Shown here: positions 50,460 through 60,282 of the stretch, one piece after another
How the letters are laid out: every line of letters begins with the position of its first letter
How positions within the stretch are numbered: position 1 is the stretch's first letter
DNA from: Bacteriovorax sp. MedPE-SWde
Lineage (GTDB): Bacteria; Bdellovibrionota; Bacteriovoracia; Bacteriovoracales; Bacteriovoracaceae
Length of the DNA: 64,000 nt
Assembly: GCA_001874305.1 (NCBI GenBank)
Contig: MPCU01000014.1
Span: 1 to 64,000 of the forward strand
Direction of reading: 5' to 3'
Program-made: the position numbers and the translations under genes
The notes under the pieces: model-generated
The model's database searches: none
Seen by the model: the letters and a program-made list of their open reading frames with translations, nothing else
What the model was told of the DNA's origin: nothing

Positions 50460-50786
50460 TTACTTTAACTCACAATGTGCCGTATATTGAATCAATTTTT
50501 CTTGACACTTATAAGTCGCATGAATGGCGGCCATAGTTTCCTCTCGATCACTTTTATCCAAAACAAGCTTTTGAATACTACACCCCATAGCAACGTACAC
50601 TTTTGCAGCACGCCCCTCAAAGACACGTCTATGACAATCAGGGTTTAATAAAATTGAATGCTTTGCAAACAGAAAATAAAAAACATCTGTCTTATCGTTT
50701 ATCTCTCGATACTCAATAATATCATTCTTTGCTGAAAGTACATTTAATGAACATAAGCAAATCATAAAAAATATTATCACTCTCAT
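50460..50786 (-). CDS. Small secreted protein
   Basis: Signal peptide; overlaps folA stop. Confidence 0.6.
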   Translation of the reverse strand: MRVIIFFMICLCSLNVLSAKNDIIEYREINDKTDVFYFLFAKHSILLNPDCHRRVFEGRAAKVYVAMGCSIQKLVLDKSDREETMAAIHATYKCQEKLIQYTAHCELK

Positions 50787-51274
50787 CTCTTATAGACCTC
50801 ATATTTCCAAAAAGGAGTTTCATCAGTCGCTTCAAACTCTATTTCTTCATCAAGCTTAAACTTACCTTCATCAAAAGGAGGAAAGAAAGTATCTGCCTCT
50901 CCTTGCCAATCAACACGACTTAAATACAATCGATCAATTTCATTCATGTAGATTTCATAAATAAAAGCACCACCGCAGACCACAGATTCTTCGTAGCCCT
51001 CATCTTTTAAAAAATTAACGGCCGCTTGAGGATCATGAAATATAACGACATTTTCATGATCGTATTTATAGTCTTTATTTCTTGTTATAACTACATTAAG
51101 CCTCTTTGGAAGTGGCCTACCAAATGATTCAAAAGTTTTTCTACCTACAATAATAGGTTTTCCTTTTGTCACTTTAACAAAGTTTTTCATATCGGCAGGA
51201 ATTTTCCAAAGAAGCTTATTATCAAGACCAAGCTCTCTATTTTTTCCCATTGCCGCAATCATAGATAGAATCAA
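50783..51274 (-). CDS. folA: Dihydrofolate reductase
   Basis: [52 protein letters not shown]. Confidence 0.96.
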   Translation of the reverse strand: MILSMIAAMGKNRELGLDNKLLWKIPADMKNFVKVTKGKPIIVGRKTFESFGRPLPKRLNVVITRNKDYKYDHENVVIFHDPQAAVNFLKDEGYEESVVCGGAFIYEIYMNEIDRLYLSRVDWQGEADTFFPPFDEGKFKLDEEIEFEATDETPFWKYEVYKR

Positions 51275-52071
51275 ACTGCCACCACACCTTTAATATGAGG
51301 GTGAGCTTCATAACCGACAAGCTCGAAGTCTTCTATAGTAAATTCGAAAATTGATTTCACATCTTTATTTATTTTCATAGTTGGTAGAGGCTTTGGCTCT
51401 CTAGTTAATTGTAGCTCTACCTGCTCTAAGTGATTTGAGTAAAGATGTGCGTCCCCCATTGTGTGAACAAAATCTCCTGGTTCATAACCACAAACCTGAG
51501 CAAGCATCATTGTAAAGAGTGCATAAGACGCAATATTAAATGGTACACCTAAGAATATATCAGCAGATCTCTGATAAAGCTGACAAGATAGTTTTCCATC
51601 AGTTGAAACATAGAATTGAACAAAGGCATGACATGGAGGTAGTGCCATATCATCAACATCCGCAGGGTTCCATGCAGTAATAATATGTCTTCGTGATCTT
51701 GGGTTTTCTTTTAGGCCCTTAACAAGGTTTGCCACCTGATCAACTTCCGAGCCATCAGGACGTGTCCAATGTCTCCACTGATATCCATAAACTGGCCCAA
51801 GGTCACCATTTTCATCGGCCCATTCGTCCCAGATACGAACCTTATTATCTTTTAAGTATTGTATATTTGTATCACCCTTTAAAAACCAAAGAAGCTCATG
51901 GATAATTGAGCGTAGATGACACTTCTTAGTTGTTACTAAAGGGAATCCATCTTGAAGGTTATATCTTGTTTGATAACCAAAAACAGAAGTCGTTCCTGTT
52001 CCTGTTCTATCTTCTCTTTTCTCACCGTTTTCTAAAACATGTTTCATGAGATCTAGGTATTGTTTCATCAA
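51271..52071 (-). CDS. thyA: Thymidylate synthase
   Basis: [54 protein letters not shown]. Confidence 0.97.
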   Translation of the reverse strand: MMKQYLDLMKHVLENGEKREDRTGTGTTSVFGYQTRYNLQDGFPLVTTKKCHLRSIIHELLWFLKGDTNIQYLKDNKVRIWDEWADENGDLGPVYGYQWRHWTRPDGSEVDQVANLVKGLKENPRSRRHIITAWNPADVDDMALPPCHAFVQFYVSTDGKLSCQLYQRSADIFLGVPFNIASYALFTMMLAQVCGYEPGDFVHTMGDAHLYSNHLEQVELQLTREPKPLPTMKINKDVKSIFEFTIEDFELVGYEAHPHIKGVVAV

Positions 52072-52229
52072 CTCTCCGTGTGCAATGTGTTTGATAATTA
52101 TAGAATTTTAAGCAAAGAATTGGCCATTCACACCGCGTGAAAAACATATTTATTTGCAACAGCATATTTATGTTTGACTTATCAAACATTTGTAGCAACA
52201 ATAAATCAACAACTAAAACAAGGATAAGT

Positions 52230-53147
52230 ATGAAGAAGCTACTAAGCTGCGCAGCAATAATGGCGTCACTAACAACACAAGCAGGTCTAACAATAGATCT
52301 TTCAAAGGATAAGCAATCAATAAAGGCCATGACAGGCTGTTATGAAATAGTCTTTCAAAGTACAGAGACTTTTTCAGATGACAGAAACTATGAGCACTAC
52401 CCTTCATACAGATCTGGGGCACTTGAGTGGATCTTCGTTGATGAAGAAGACAGTAAAACTATCAATCTTCAACACCTTCTAATTACTCCTGGAGACTACA
52501 TTGTAAAGCACTGGAGACAAAAGTGGGACTATGAATCTCGTAATGTTCTAGACTTTGGCGGTTTCGCAAACTGGACCAATAAGTCAGTTTCTTCCCCAAA
52601 GGGAAGTTGGGTACAAAGAGTATATCAAGTTGATGATTCACCAAGGTATGAGTGTTCAGCTCCATGGATTCACACTGATAAGAAAAGTTATTGGGAATGT
52701 GATGCTAACGCTCCTCTACCAAGAAGAGAATTTAGCGTAAGAGAAGATTATAATATTCTTAGACGTGGTAACAGACACGAACTCACTTCTTTTGGACACG
52801 TACATGATCAAAACAACCTTAAAGTAAGTAGATCTATTGAAGGTATCGAAAAGAATATTTCAATGGAAAAAAGTTACAACACTTACACTAAAGTCGCAGA
52901 CTCTAAGTGTATGCCTGCAGTAGTTTGGTGGAACGCACATAAAGACTTCTGGCATGACGCTCAAGATATCTGGGAAGAGGTTCTCTACAGCGGAAAAGAT
53001 ATAAAATTTAATTTTAATAAATATGGAAGTAAGCTTTGGATGAAGTTATTTACACTAGATGACAAGCTCAATGCTAATGGTACATATGATTCAGATAATG
53101 GTCGCGCTCAAATCTCTAGCATCATCAAAGACCATATCGTCAAATAA
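52230..53147 (+). CDS. Secreted protein, unknown function
   Basis: Start at 52230 (SD aagga, MKKLLSCAAIMASLTTQA signal); track start 52137 is upstream. Confidence 0.75.
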   Translation: MKKLLSCAAIMASLTTQAGLTIDLSKDKQSIKAMTGCYEIVFQSTETFSDDRNYEHYPSYRSGALEWIFVDEEDSKTINLQHLLITPGDYIVKHWRQKWDYESRNVLDFGGFANWTNKSVSSPKGSWVQRVYQVDDSPRYECSAPWIHTDKKSYWECDANAPLPRREFSVREDYNILRRGNRHELTSFGHVHDQNNLKVSRSIEGIEKNISMEKSYNTYTKVADSKCMPAVVWWNAHKDFWHDAQDIWEEVLYSGKDIKFNFNKYGSKLWMKLFTLDDKLNANGTYDSDNGRAQISSIIKDHIVK

Positions 53148-53169
53148 GCACACCTCAGATATCCTCAAG

Positions 53170-53199
53170 CAAGTAAAGTCCAGTTTAGGACTTTACTTG
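53170..53199 (+). terminator. Intrinsic hairpin, perfect 12-bp stem
   Basis: caagtaaagtcc-agttta-ggactttacttg followed by tttcc. Confidence 0.75.
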
Positions 53200-53226
53200 T
53201 TTCCATATCATCTTTAAACTTAACTC

Positions 53227-54408
53227 ATGCTAAAAAACGGATTAGAAAACTTAAAGAATAATAAAGAATTACAAGACGCTATAAAAGGTAATGTAGCACT
53301 ACTTTGCCACTCAGCAAGTGTTGATTCAAAATTTAATATTGCTGTGAATATATTCAAAGAAATCTTCGGTGAAAGATTCATCAAGGTATTTGGTCCACAG
53401 CACGGATTTGTTTCTGATGTTCAAGACAATATGATTGAAACCGACCATTATACACATCCCTATTTTAAACTCCCTGTTTATTCACTCTATAGTGAAACAA
53501 GAGAGCCTACAGATGAAATGCTTGAAGGTATTGATACGTTTGTAATAGATCTCCAAGATGTCGGGACTAGAGTCTACACTTACATAACGACAATGACCTA
53601 TATTCTTAAGGCCTGCGCTAAAAAGAATATCAAAGTTGTCATTCTAGATAGACCAAACCCTGTAGGAGGGGAGATCATTGAAGGAAATATTCTTGAAGAG
53701 AATTTCACTTCATTTGTAGGATGCATGCCAATCCCACAAAGACATGCAATGACAATGGGAGAAATCACAATCTTTGCGAGAGAATACTTTCAGCTAGATA
53801 TAGATTTGGATATCATTCAAATGACGGGATGGAAGCGCTCCATGTTTTGGAATGATACAAAGCTTCCTTGGCTCAACCCTTCACCGAATCTCCCAACGGC
53901 AGATGGCTCACTAACATTTTGTGGAACAGTTCTTTTTGAAGGTACAAATATATCAGAAGGAAGAGGAACAACGAGAAGCCTAGAAGTCATAGGACATCCT
54001 TCTATTGAAGCGTATTCTTTTCATGAGCATATAAGTTCTAAACTAAGTGAATTAGATACTGAAGGCCATGTTTTAAGACCAACTGTATTCATGCCAACAT
54101 TTCAAAAGCATGCAAATGTGGCCTGTGGCGGTATTCACATACATGTAACAGATCCCACTAAATTTCATTCGTGGAGATTAGGACAATTTCTTTGTAGAGA
54201 ACTCTACCACTTTCTAGGTAAAGATTTTGAATGGGTCACTAAGGCCTACGAGTATGAATACGACAAGCTACCAATTGATTTAATTAACGGCAGCTCTTCA
54301 ATACGTCACTGGGTGGAAAAAAACCAAAAGATTTCAGATCTTCTAGAAATTGAAAAACATGGAAATGCTGATTTCTTAGCTCTAAGAGAACGTTGTCTTC
54401 TATACTAA
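53227..54408 (+). CDS. DUF1343 / NamZ-like exo-beta-N-acetylmuramidase
   Basis: VFGPQHGFVSDVQ, YSLYSETREPTDEMLEGIDTFVIDLQDVGTRVYTYITTM, ILDRPNPVGG, NISEGRGTTRSLEVIGHP. Confidence 0.92.
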   Translation: MLKNGLENLKNNKELQDAIKGNVALLCHSASVDSKFNIAVNIFKEIFGERFIKVFGPQHGFVSDVQDNMIETDHYTHPYFKLPVYSLYSETREPTDEMLEGIDTFVIDLQDVGTRVYTYITTMTYILKACAKKNIKVVILDRPNPVGGEIIEGNILEENFTSFVGCMPIPQRHAMTMGEITIFAREYFQLDIDLDIIQMTGWKRSMFWNDTKLPWLNPSPNLPTADGSLTFCGTVLFEGTNISEGRGTTRSLEVIGHPSIEAYSFHEHISSKLSELDTEGHVLRPTVFMPTFQKHANVACGGIHIHVTDPTKFHSWRLGQFLCRELYHFLGKDFEWVTKAYEYEYDKLPIDLINGSSSIRHWVEKNQKISDLLEIEKHGNADFLALRERCLLY

Positions 54409-54430
54409 TGTCTTGTTGTTGTAGGAAAGA

Positions 54431-55147
54431 CTACTTTACTACACCGTACTTAGAATAGATTTCTTTAATCTTACCTTTCTTTTTGATGATACGTAGACCC
54501 TTATTAAATTTCATCATTAAGACCTTATCGTGTGAGCCGGCCCTCACATCCCATTTCTTTATGATCATATTATTATATAGCGTTCTATTTGGATAAATTT
54601 TCTTGGCCAAAGAGTTTAATATATTCTGCTCTCCAACAACATAATCGACTCGAGACATACCTAACATCCTAACTTGACCATCTCTACCAGGAATTTCGTT
54701 ATAAGATTTAGCCTTTTTCGATATATGCTTAAAGCGTTTACCTAGATAATCACTCGCATTTTGATATGCAACAAGGTTGCTACTTTCAAGGTCCTTAAAG
54801 GAGATTTTAGAATTATTAAAACTTGCTGCAATGTCTACGTAGCTGATAAAGCTATCAGAATAAAAAGCTCCGACCTTATTTCCATCAGACTTTACGACAG
54901 GTGAAGCAAAAAGAGTTTTCTTTGCTAAGAAATTGGCGACAAGCCTTCCATAAGAAGATGATTTGCACGTAATCTCTATACCAACTTCTTTAAAGGCCAA
55001 GCGGATAATATCAATCTCGGCCCCTCTGCAGTCTTTATAAGACCACGGTGGACTATAATGAGTTGAAACAACTAATTTTCCATTCTTATAGAAGTTTGGA
55101 GAGGCCATAGTAAAATGAGCAACGAATAGTAAGAATAGTAATTTCAT
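54431..55147 (-). CDS. Extracellular solute-binding protein (family 3-like)
   Basis: Signal peptide; HYSPPWSYKDCRGAEIDIIRLAFKEVGIE; MMKFNKGLRIIKKKGKIKEIYSKYG. Confidence 0.82.
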   Translation of the reverse strand: MKLLFLLFVAHFTMASPNFYKNGKLVVSTHYSPPWSYKDCRGAEIDIIRLAFKEVGIEITCKSSSYGRLVANFLAKKTLFASPVVKSDGNKVGAFYSDSFISYVDIAASFNNSKISFKDLESSNLVAYQNASDYLGKRFKHISKKAKSYNEIPGRDGQVRMLGMSRVDYVVGEQNILNSLAKKIYPNRTLYNNMIIKKWDVRAGSHDKVLMMKFNKGLRIIKKKGKIKEIYSKYGVVK

Positions 55148-55292
55148 TAATTTATTGTACTACATGTTTTAGACATAGGTAAAAATATAGTTTTGAAGAC
55201 ATTGCCTATTTCATATTAAAAACTGAGTTAAATCAGGTCCAAACAGTAAATAAATATCTTATAGTTCACACGAAGGTTTAAAGGGAGCTTGA

Positions 55293-56462
55293 GTGAGAAC
55301 GATAATTTTACTAATGATAAGTGCAGGAATTTACGCTGATATCGAAAAATCAGTTTGGGATAGAGAGAACGATCCTTATCGCATTGGCATTGATTACATG
55401 TCTAGGGAATATCGTTATGATAATAGATTTGAAAACCTACCTCTAAATGGCGCACTAGATGAAAACCCTTGGTCTGATGATTATTGGCCGACCTATAAAG
55501 GTGGTATCTCATATCGCTGGAACCAATCGGGATATGACGACGAAAAGAAAATTGCTTACAAGTTACTTAAAAAATCTGATGTAAAGAAATCTACTCTTAA
55601 AGATTTAAAGTCACTATCTCCTGCAGAAAAGTATGATCTCCTTCTTGGACAGTATAGCTACCCTCTCGTAAATCATGAAAGAGACAGAACTCAAGTCCTT
55701 AAAACAATGCCTAGTCATGTAGATTTTGATTTTGATTATGATATACCGACTTGGGAAGGACTGTGCCACGGTTGGGCCCCAGCAACTCTTCTCTACAGTA
55801 ATCCAAGTGCTATTACTTTAAAGAATCCAGATGGTTTAGAAATACCTTTTGGGGCTTCTGACATTAAAGCTCTATTGACTTTCAATATGCACTATTCAAA
55901 GAATGTGAGAAGCTCATTCTTAGGAAAGAGATGTAATATAAACTTTGAAGAAATCCGTGAGCAGCTAGAATATGGAGAGATTTCGCAAGAAGAATATATC
56001 GCAAAACTTCAAAGTGCAGAATGTCTCGACGTCAATGCCGGATCATTTCACATTGTCCTTGCTAATCAAATTGGAAAATTAAAAGAAGGCTTTATAGCAG
56101 ACGTGACAAGAGATTTTGAAGTTTGGAATCAACCAGTCTTTGCATACGAAACTAATGTCATTGGACAAAAGCTTCCTTCTGTTAAACAAAGAGAGTATGG
56201 AACTAAGAAAGTGATCAGTATTTATCTTGAACTTCACTACGTAGTAGAGAGAAATCAACATTGGGAGTACAGAGACAACTATCAAGACTTTAGTACAAAA
56301 CATTATCAGTATGATTTAGAAATAAATCGAAAAGGAGATATAATAGGAGGTGAATGGTTAAGTGAGGATCGACCAGATTTTTTGTGGAAACAAGGCAGAC
56401 CTTCTTTTAGTGGATACTTTAATAAGCTAGAGGATCTATATAATAAGTCAATTGAAGACTAG
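55293..56462 (+). CDS. Secreted transglutaminase-elicitor-like protein
   Basis: GTG start; signal peptide; WEGLCHGWAPATLLY, SDIKALLTFNM, NAGSFHIVLANQIGKLKEGFIADVTRDFEVWNQPVFAYE. Confidence 0.75.
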   Translation: MRTIILLMISAGIYADIEKSVWDRENDPYRIGIDYMSREYRYDNRFENLPLNGALDENPWSDDYWPTYKGGISYRWNQSGYDDEKKIAYKLLKKSDVKKSTLKDLKSLSPAEKYDLLLGQYSYPLVNHERDRTQVLKTMPSHVDFDFDYDIPTWEGLCHGWAPATLLYSNPSAITLKNPDGLEIPFGASDIKALLTFNMHYSKNVRSSFLGKRCNINFEEIREQLEYGEISQEEYIAKLQSAECLDVNAGSFHIVLANQIGKLKEGFIADVTRDFEVWNQPVFAYETNVIGQKLPSVKQREYGTKKVISIYLELHYVVERNQHWEYRDNYQDFSTKHYQYDLEINRKGDIIGGEWLSEDRPDFLWKQGRPSFSGYFNKLEDLYNKSIED

Positions 56463-57349
56463 ATATCCTCTAAAGAGGACAAGGCCATAGTTTGAGGTAG
56501 TTCAACATCAACCTTGAGCTTTGGTCTTTTAACATTCCAAATAATACCCAATGACTCAAGAACACATATAACAACATGACCAAGATCAAATTCAAACCAT
56601 CTTATTCCAATCTTTGCCGAATATGGAAAAGTATGGTGATTATGATGCCAACCTTCACCTGCTGTTAAAAGTGCAAGCCAAGCGATATTTCCACTCTTAT
56701 CTTCATCTTCACAGGCGTGTTCAGAAAATGGCTTCTTTCCAAATAAATGACCTATAGAGTTCACACAGAAGGTCAAGTGCACATGTGCTAATGTATTAAT
56801 GATGTAAATCCAAACAAGAAGTTGTGCGCCACTTGTTCCAAGTTCGGGTCTATAATGATTAATAACCTCACCAAAAAGGTAGAGGGCGCCAGCAAAACTT
56901 AACATAAATAAGTCGTGATACTTATTAAAGAACATAAGTTCAGGGTACTTTTTAAAATCTTTAACCATTGAATAATCTGTTTTCATACTGTCTGCGCTAA
57001 GCGCCCATCCAATATGTGCCTTCCAAAAACTATCCTGATGTGGAGAATGAGGATCACCGTCCTTATCTGAGTAGCGGTGATGTGTTCTATGTTTAGCGGC
57101 CCACCAAAGAGGACCACGCTGGGCACTTAACCCACCCCATAGTGCAAGAATCAATTGAAAGAATCGACTCGTTTTAAATGAACGATGCGAAAAGTATCTA
57201 TGATACGAAACCGTTAGGCCAAGTGATCTTACGACAAAGAAGAAAACAAAGAAATAAAGTGCCGTAGCAGATACTCCTACTTTAAAAACAAAGAGTGCTA
57301 ATAAGTGAGTAATGATTAATCGTAAAAGTAGTTTCTTCTTCATACACAA
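56459..57349 (-). CDS. Delta-9-type acyl-CoA/fatty acid desaturase
   Basis: His boxes HRYFSH, HRTHHRYSD, GEGWHHNHHTFP. Confidence 0.95.
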   Translation of the reverse strand: MCMKKKLLLRLIITHLLALFVFKVGVSATALYFFVFFFVVRSLGLTVSYHRYFSHRSFKTSRFFQLILALWGGLSAQRGPLWWAAKHRTHHRYSDKDGDPHSPHQDSFWKAHIGWALSADSMKTDYSMVKDFKKYPELMFFNKYHDLFMLSFAGALYLFGEVINHYRPELGTSGAQLLVWIYIINTLAHVHLTFCVNSIGHLFGKKPFSEHACEDEDKSGNIAWLALLTAGEGWHHNHHTFPYSAKIGIRWFEFDLGHVVICVLESLGIIWNVKRPKLKVDVELPQTMALSSLEDI

Positions 57350-57512
57350 GAGAATACTTTAAAAATCTCCCCAAGAGTCAGTATTATTTAAGGTTTCACT
57401 GACTGTACAAAGTTTATACACTTTTACAAAGTATATAGATAATTTTCAATCTCATACAAATCAAAATCAATTTTAGATATTATTACATAAATAATTTTGA
57501 CATAGGATAAGA

Positions 57513-58856
57513 ATGAAAAAATCTGTAAAGAATGCAATAAACCATTCATTATGCCTGCTTGCGTGCCTTCAACTAGCATCATGTAAGGTTGTATCGAATA
57601 AACCTATCAATAAGAAATTTGATCAGTTTGTTAGAACTCTAGATACTGAAGAGAAGACACTTGAGTCTCAACAAAAGCAACTACTAGCAAATAATCTTAA
57701 GTCTAGTGCAAAGAAGATTGAGAAGCTTATAAATAGAGCTCCTAAGCTTAGGACATGGCAAGACAGGAAGAATGGACCTGGACGTGAACAAAGCATCGAA
57801 AAATACAATAATTCAAAAGATAAAATTCGCACATGGATGGCCGATGTAAAGAATCTTACAATGGGGATTCATGGCATTACCTACAAGACTGGAAAGAACT
57901 CATTTAAGATGACAGAAAAAGGTAGGTTAAAAAACACTCCTATTCAACTAGCACAAAATGAAATGATTACTTTGTATTCATTAACATATCTAAGAAATTT
58001 AAGTGAAGGTTATATCAATAGATCATTGCAGTATATGAATAAACTTTCATCCAAAGGTTTGGCCAAGTACGCCGCCGAAGATGAATTTAAACTTGAAGTC
58101 ATGCAACAGTATATGGCATACATGGGTATGATTAAAATTGTCGACAAAGATGCAAAAGAAACTCTTACAAAACTTAAAAGAATGAGAGACAGAGGTATTC
58201 TTCCAGATAACTACAATGATAATATTTCACAACTTTTAGGATCTGAAAGAAATAGAAGTGCCAAGAAAGTAAAGGCCTTTAAGGACTTTAAAGATGAAGC
58301 ACTTACAAAAGAACAAATTGAAGAATTCGACAAAGCGCTAACGGCGTTTGAAACTACATTCAATAAGAAGTCCCTACTATTTGATCCAGCTAATCCTGAT
58401 CATCCACTTATTCATTTATTTGTTATTGCTTCTAATCTATCATGGGGGCTTATTAACACAATGGTTGGAGGGGCCTTCGTTGCAACAGCAGCAGTTCTTG
58501 CACCAGTTAGTAGAGTCGTTAATAAATTAATCGATACATTATTTCCACGTTTTATGTTCAGAATGTATGAAATAAAGTTTCCTACAATAAGAATTTCTGA
58601 ATCAAGAATGCAAATTTATGCTGACGTCTGTGGCCTAGGAATTGTATCAGGTAAGATGTCTGCGGGGCTATTTGAATTAGACTTTTGTACATCACAAGGC
58701 TTTGCGACTAATCATGAAGCAGGACATGCAAAGCAGTCAGCGCTTTTAGGACCTCTATATTTTCCAGCAGCAATACTTTCATACATCTTAGTAGGTGGAC
58801 ATGGAGGGTTTATCGAAGAGTGGGCAGATATTTGGGCGGTAAAACAAACTTGGTAA
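57513..58856 (+). CDS. Lipoprotein with C-terminal HExxH motif
   Basis: Lipobox LQLASCKV; NHEAGHAKQSALLGPLYFP...FIEEWADIWA. Confidence 0.78.
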   Translation: MKKSVKNAINHSLCLLACLQLASCKVVSNKPINKKFDQFVRTLDTEEKTLESQQKQLLANNLKSSAKKIEKLINRAPKLRTWQDRKNGPGREQSIEKYNNSKDKIRTWMADVKNLTMGIHGITYKTGKNSFKMTEKGRLKNTPIQLAQNEMITLYSLTYLRNLSEGYINRSLQYMNKLSSKGLAKYAAEDEFKLEVMQQYMAYMGMIKIVDKDAKETLTKLKRMRDRGILPDNYNDNISQLLGSERNRSAKKVKAFKDFKDEALTKEQIEEFDKALTAFETTFNKKSLLFDPANPDHPLIHLFVIASNLSWGLINTMVGGAFVATAAVLAPVSRVVNKLIDTLFPRFMFRMYEIKFPTIRISESRMQIYADVCGLGIVSGKMSAGLFELDFCTSQGFATNHEAGHAKQSALLGPLYFPAAILSYILVGGHGGFIEEWADIWAVKQTW

Positions 58857-58882
58857 GAAGTACCTTAATCCATATTCAAAAA

Positions 58883-59920
58883 ATGAACTCAGGGCGACGA
58901 CTTGCCCTGATTTTATTGCTAAGTATCGTTTCGATTCATACCTATGCCCGAAATGGTCAAAAATCATTTCGTGATACAAGGTTTTTAGACAGTCAAAGCA
59001 TACCGACCGGATATAACTTCTATATTTCTTCATTGCCTAAAATTGTTAAAAGCAGTGACGGACTTTTTCATAAAGTTAATAAGTTAACAACACCTAAGGA
59101 ATACTTCCTCTTTGAAGACCATGATTTTGACGGTATCCCAGATAAACTTGACCACGATATTGATGGGGATGGAGTACACAATCTACTCGACCACTCCCCT
59201 TTAAATGAACAAGAAAAAGGTGTAGACAAGGATAATGATGGAATAATGGATCATATAGACTTTGACTATACGAAATACGTAGATAATAGACCTCTTGCAG
59301 ACTTACAGGAGCTTATAAAAAAAGATTATGGAATTACTATAGTAAGCACAATTAAACTGACTAATGAACTTAAACTTTTCATTGATTCAGTTTTAAGCAA
59401 AAACCTTGTTTCTAACCACAAAGCTCTAGAAGTTATTGTCATCAAAGATCGTAATTACGACAATCCAAATTATCGAGGTATTTACGATAAGTATTGGAAG
59501 CAAATAACTTTATACAAGAGGAACCTAAGTACTAATACAAATTTTCAACTCGTACTTTCTCACGAATATTTTCATTTCATACAAAACCAAAACAAGAGTT
59601 TCTATGACTTATTTCTTAAGGAGACAGGATGGCTAATAAATAATGAAAGTATAAGCTATCAGCATAATGCAAATACTAGTTACCCAATACATAAAATTGA
59701 CGAGCACAGTCAGAGGTATGACACTGAAAATACTTTGACCCAGTACGATAACTTCCCATCATTATACTCTACAGTTTCACCTCAAGAGATGTTTAGTGAA
59801 GTTGGTGCAGCGCTCATAAATGAGTCAATGACACACATAGACTTCAGAAAACGATATCCTCACTTCAATGCCTTTAAAGTAAGTCATGCATACAAAATAA
59901 TGTCTAATTTCACAGATTAA
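58883..59920 (+). CDS. Secreted putative metalloprotease with calcium-binding-type D-rich repeats
   Basis: Start 58883 (MNSGRRLALILLLSIVSIHTYA); DHDFDGIPDKLDHDIDGDGVHNLLDHSP...DKDNDGIMDHIDFD; LSHEYFHFIQNQ (HExxH). Confidence 0.75.
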   Translation: MNSGRRLALILLLSIVSIHTYARNGQKSFRDTRFLDSQSIPTGYNFYISSLPKIVKSSDGLFHKVNKLTTPKEYFLFEDHDFDGIPDKLDHDIDGDGVHNLLDHSPLNEQEKGVDKDNDGIMDHIDFDYTKYVDNRPLADLQELIKKDYGITIVSTIKLTNELKLFIDSVLSKNLVSNHKALEVIVIKDRNYDNPNYRGIYDKYWKQITLYKRNLSTNTNFQLVLSHEYFHFIQNQNKSFYDLFLKETGWLINNESISYQHNANTSYPIHKIDEHSQRYDTENTLTQYDNFPSLYSTVSPQEMFSEVGAALINESMTHIDFRKRYPHFNAFKVSHAYKIMSNFTD

Positions 59921-59996
59921 TTTTGATTCTACCCATTTATTTCAGTATAATTATCTCTACACACAACACACAGAAGTTAACATTTTGGAGACATTA

Positions 59997-60182
59997 ATGA
60001 GTGAATTATCACAGGAAGTAAAGAACGAACTCTTAGCAGAAATTGCACAACTAGAAACACAATTAACTGGAAATATGTTTGATGATATGGATATCAAAGG
60101 CAAAATTCATAATATTAAAATGAAGGTTGATGGAACAAGACCACCAGAAAGCGTTATTGAATGTGTAGGTTGTGGAAGCTAA
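59997..60182 (+). CDS. 61-aa small protein with C-terminal CVGCGS
   Basis: SD ttggag then ATG at 59997; MSELSQEVKNELLAEIAQLETQLTGNMFDDMDIKGKIHNIKMKVDGTRPPESVIECVGCGS. Confidence 0.7.
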   Translation: MSELSQEVKNELLAEIAQLETQLTGNMFDDMDIKGKIHNIKMKVDGTRPPESVIECVGCGS

Positions 60183-60209
60183 TTTCAAAAAACAGTATCT
60201 TTAATATAT

Positions 60210-60236
60210 AGGCCTAGGTTTACTTAGGCCTTTTTT
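60210..60236 (+). terminator. Intrinsic terminator
   Basis: aggccta-ggtttact-taggcct followed by ttttt. Confidence 0.85.
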
Positions 60237-60282
60237 ACGTCAAAAAAAAGGAGAGCTAAGCTCTCCCCTTCATATTTAATTA

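Noticed and set aside
52022-52330. Minus-strand ORF 52022..52330 overlapping thyA start and the divergent gene
   Set aside because: Spans a divergent promoter region and overlaps two better-supported genes
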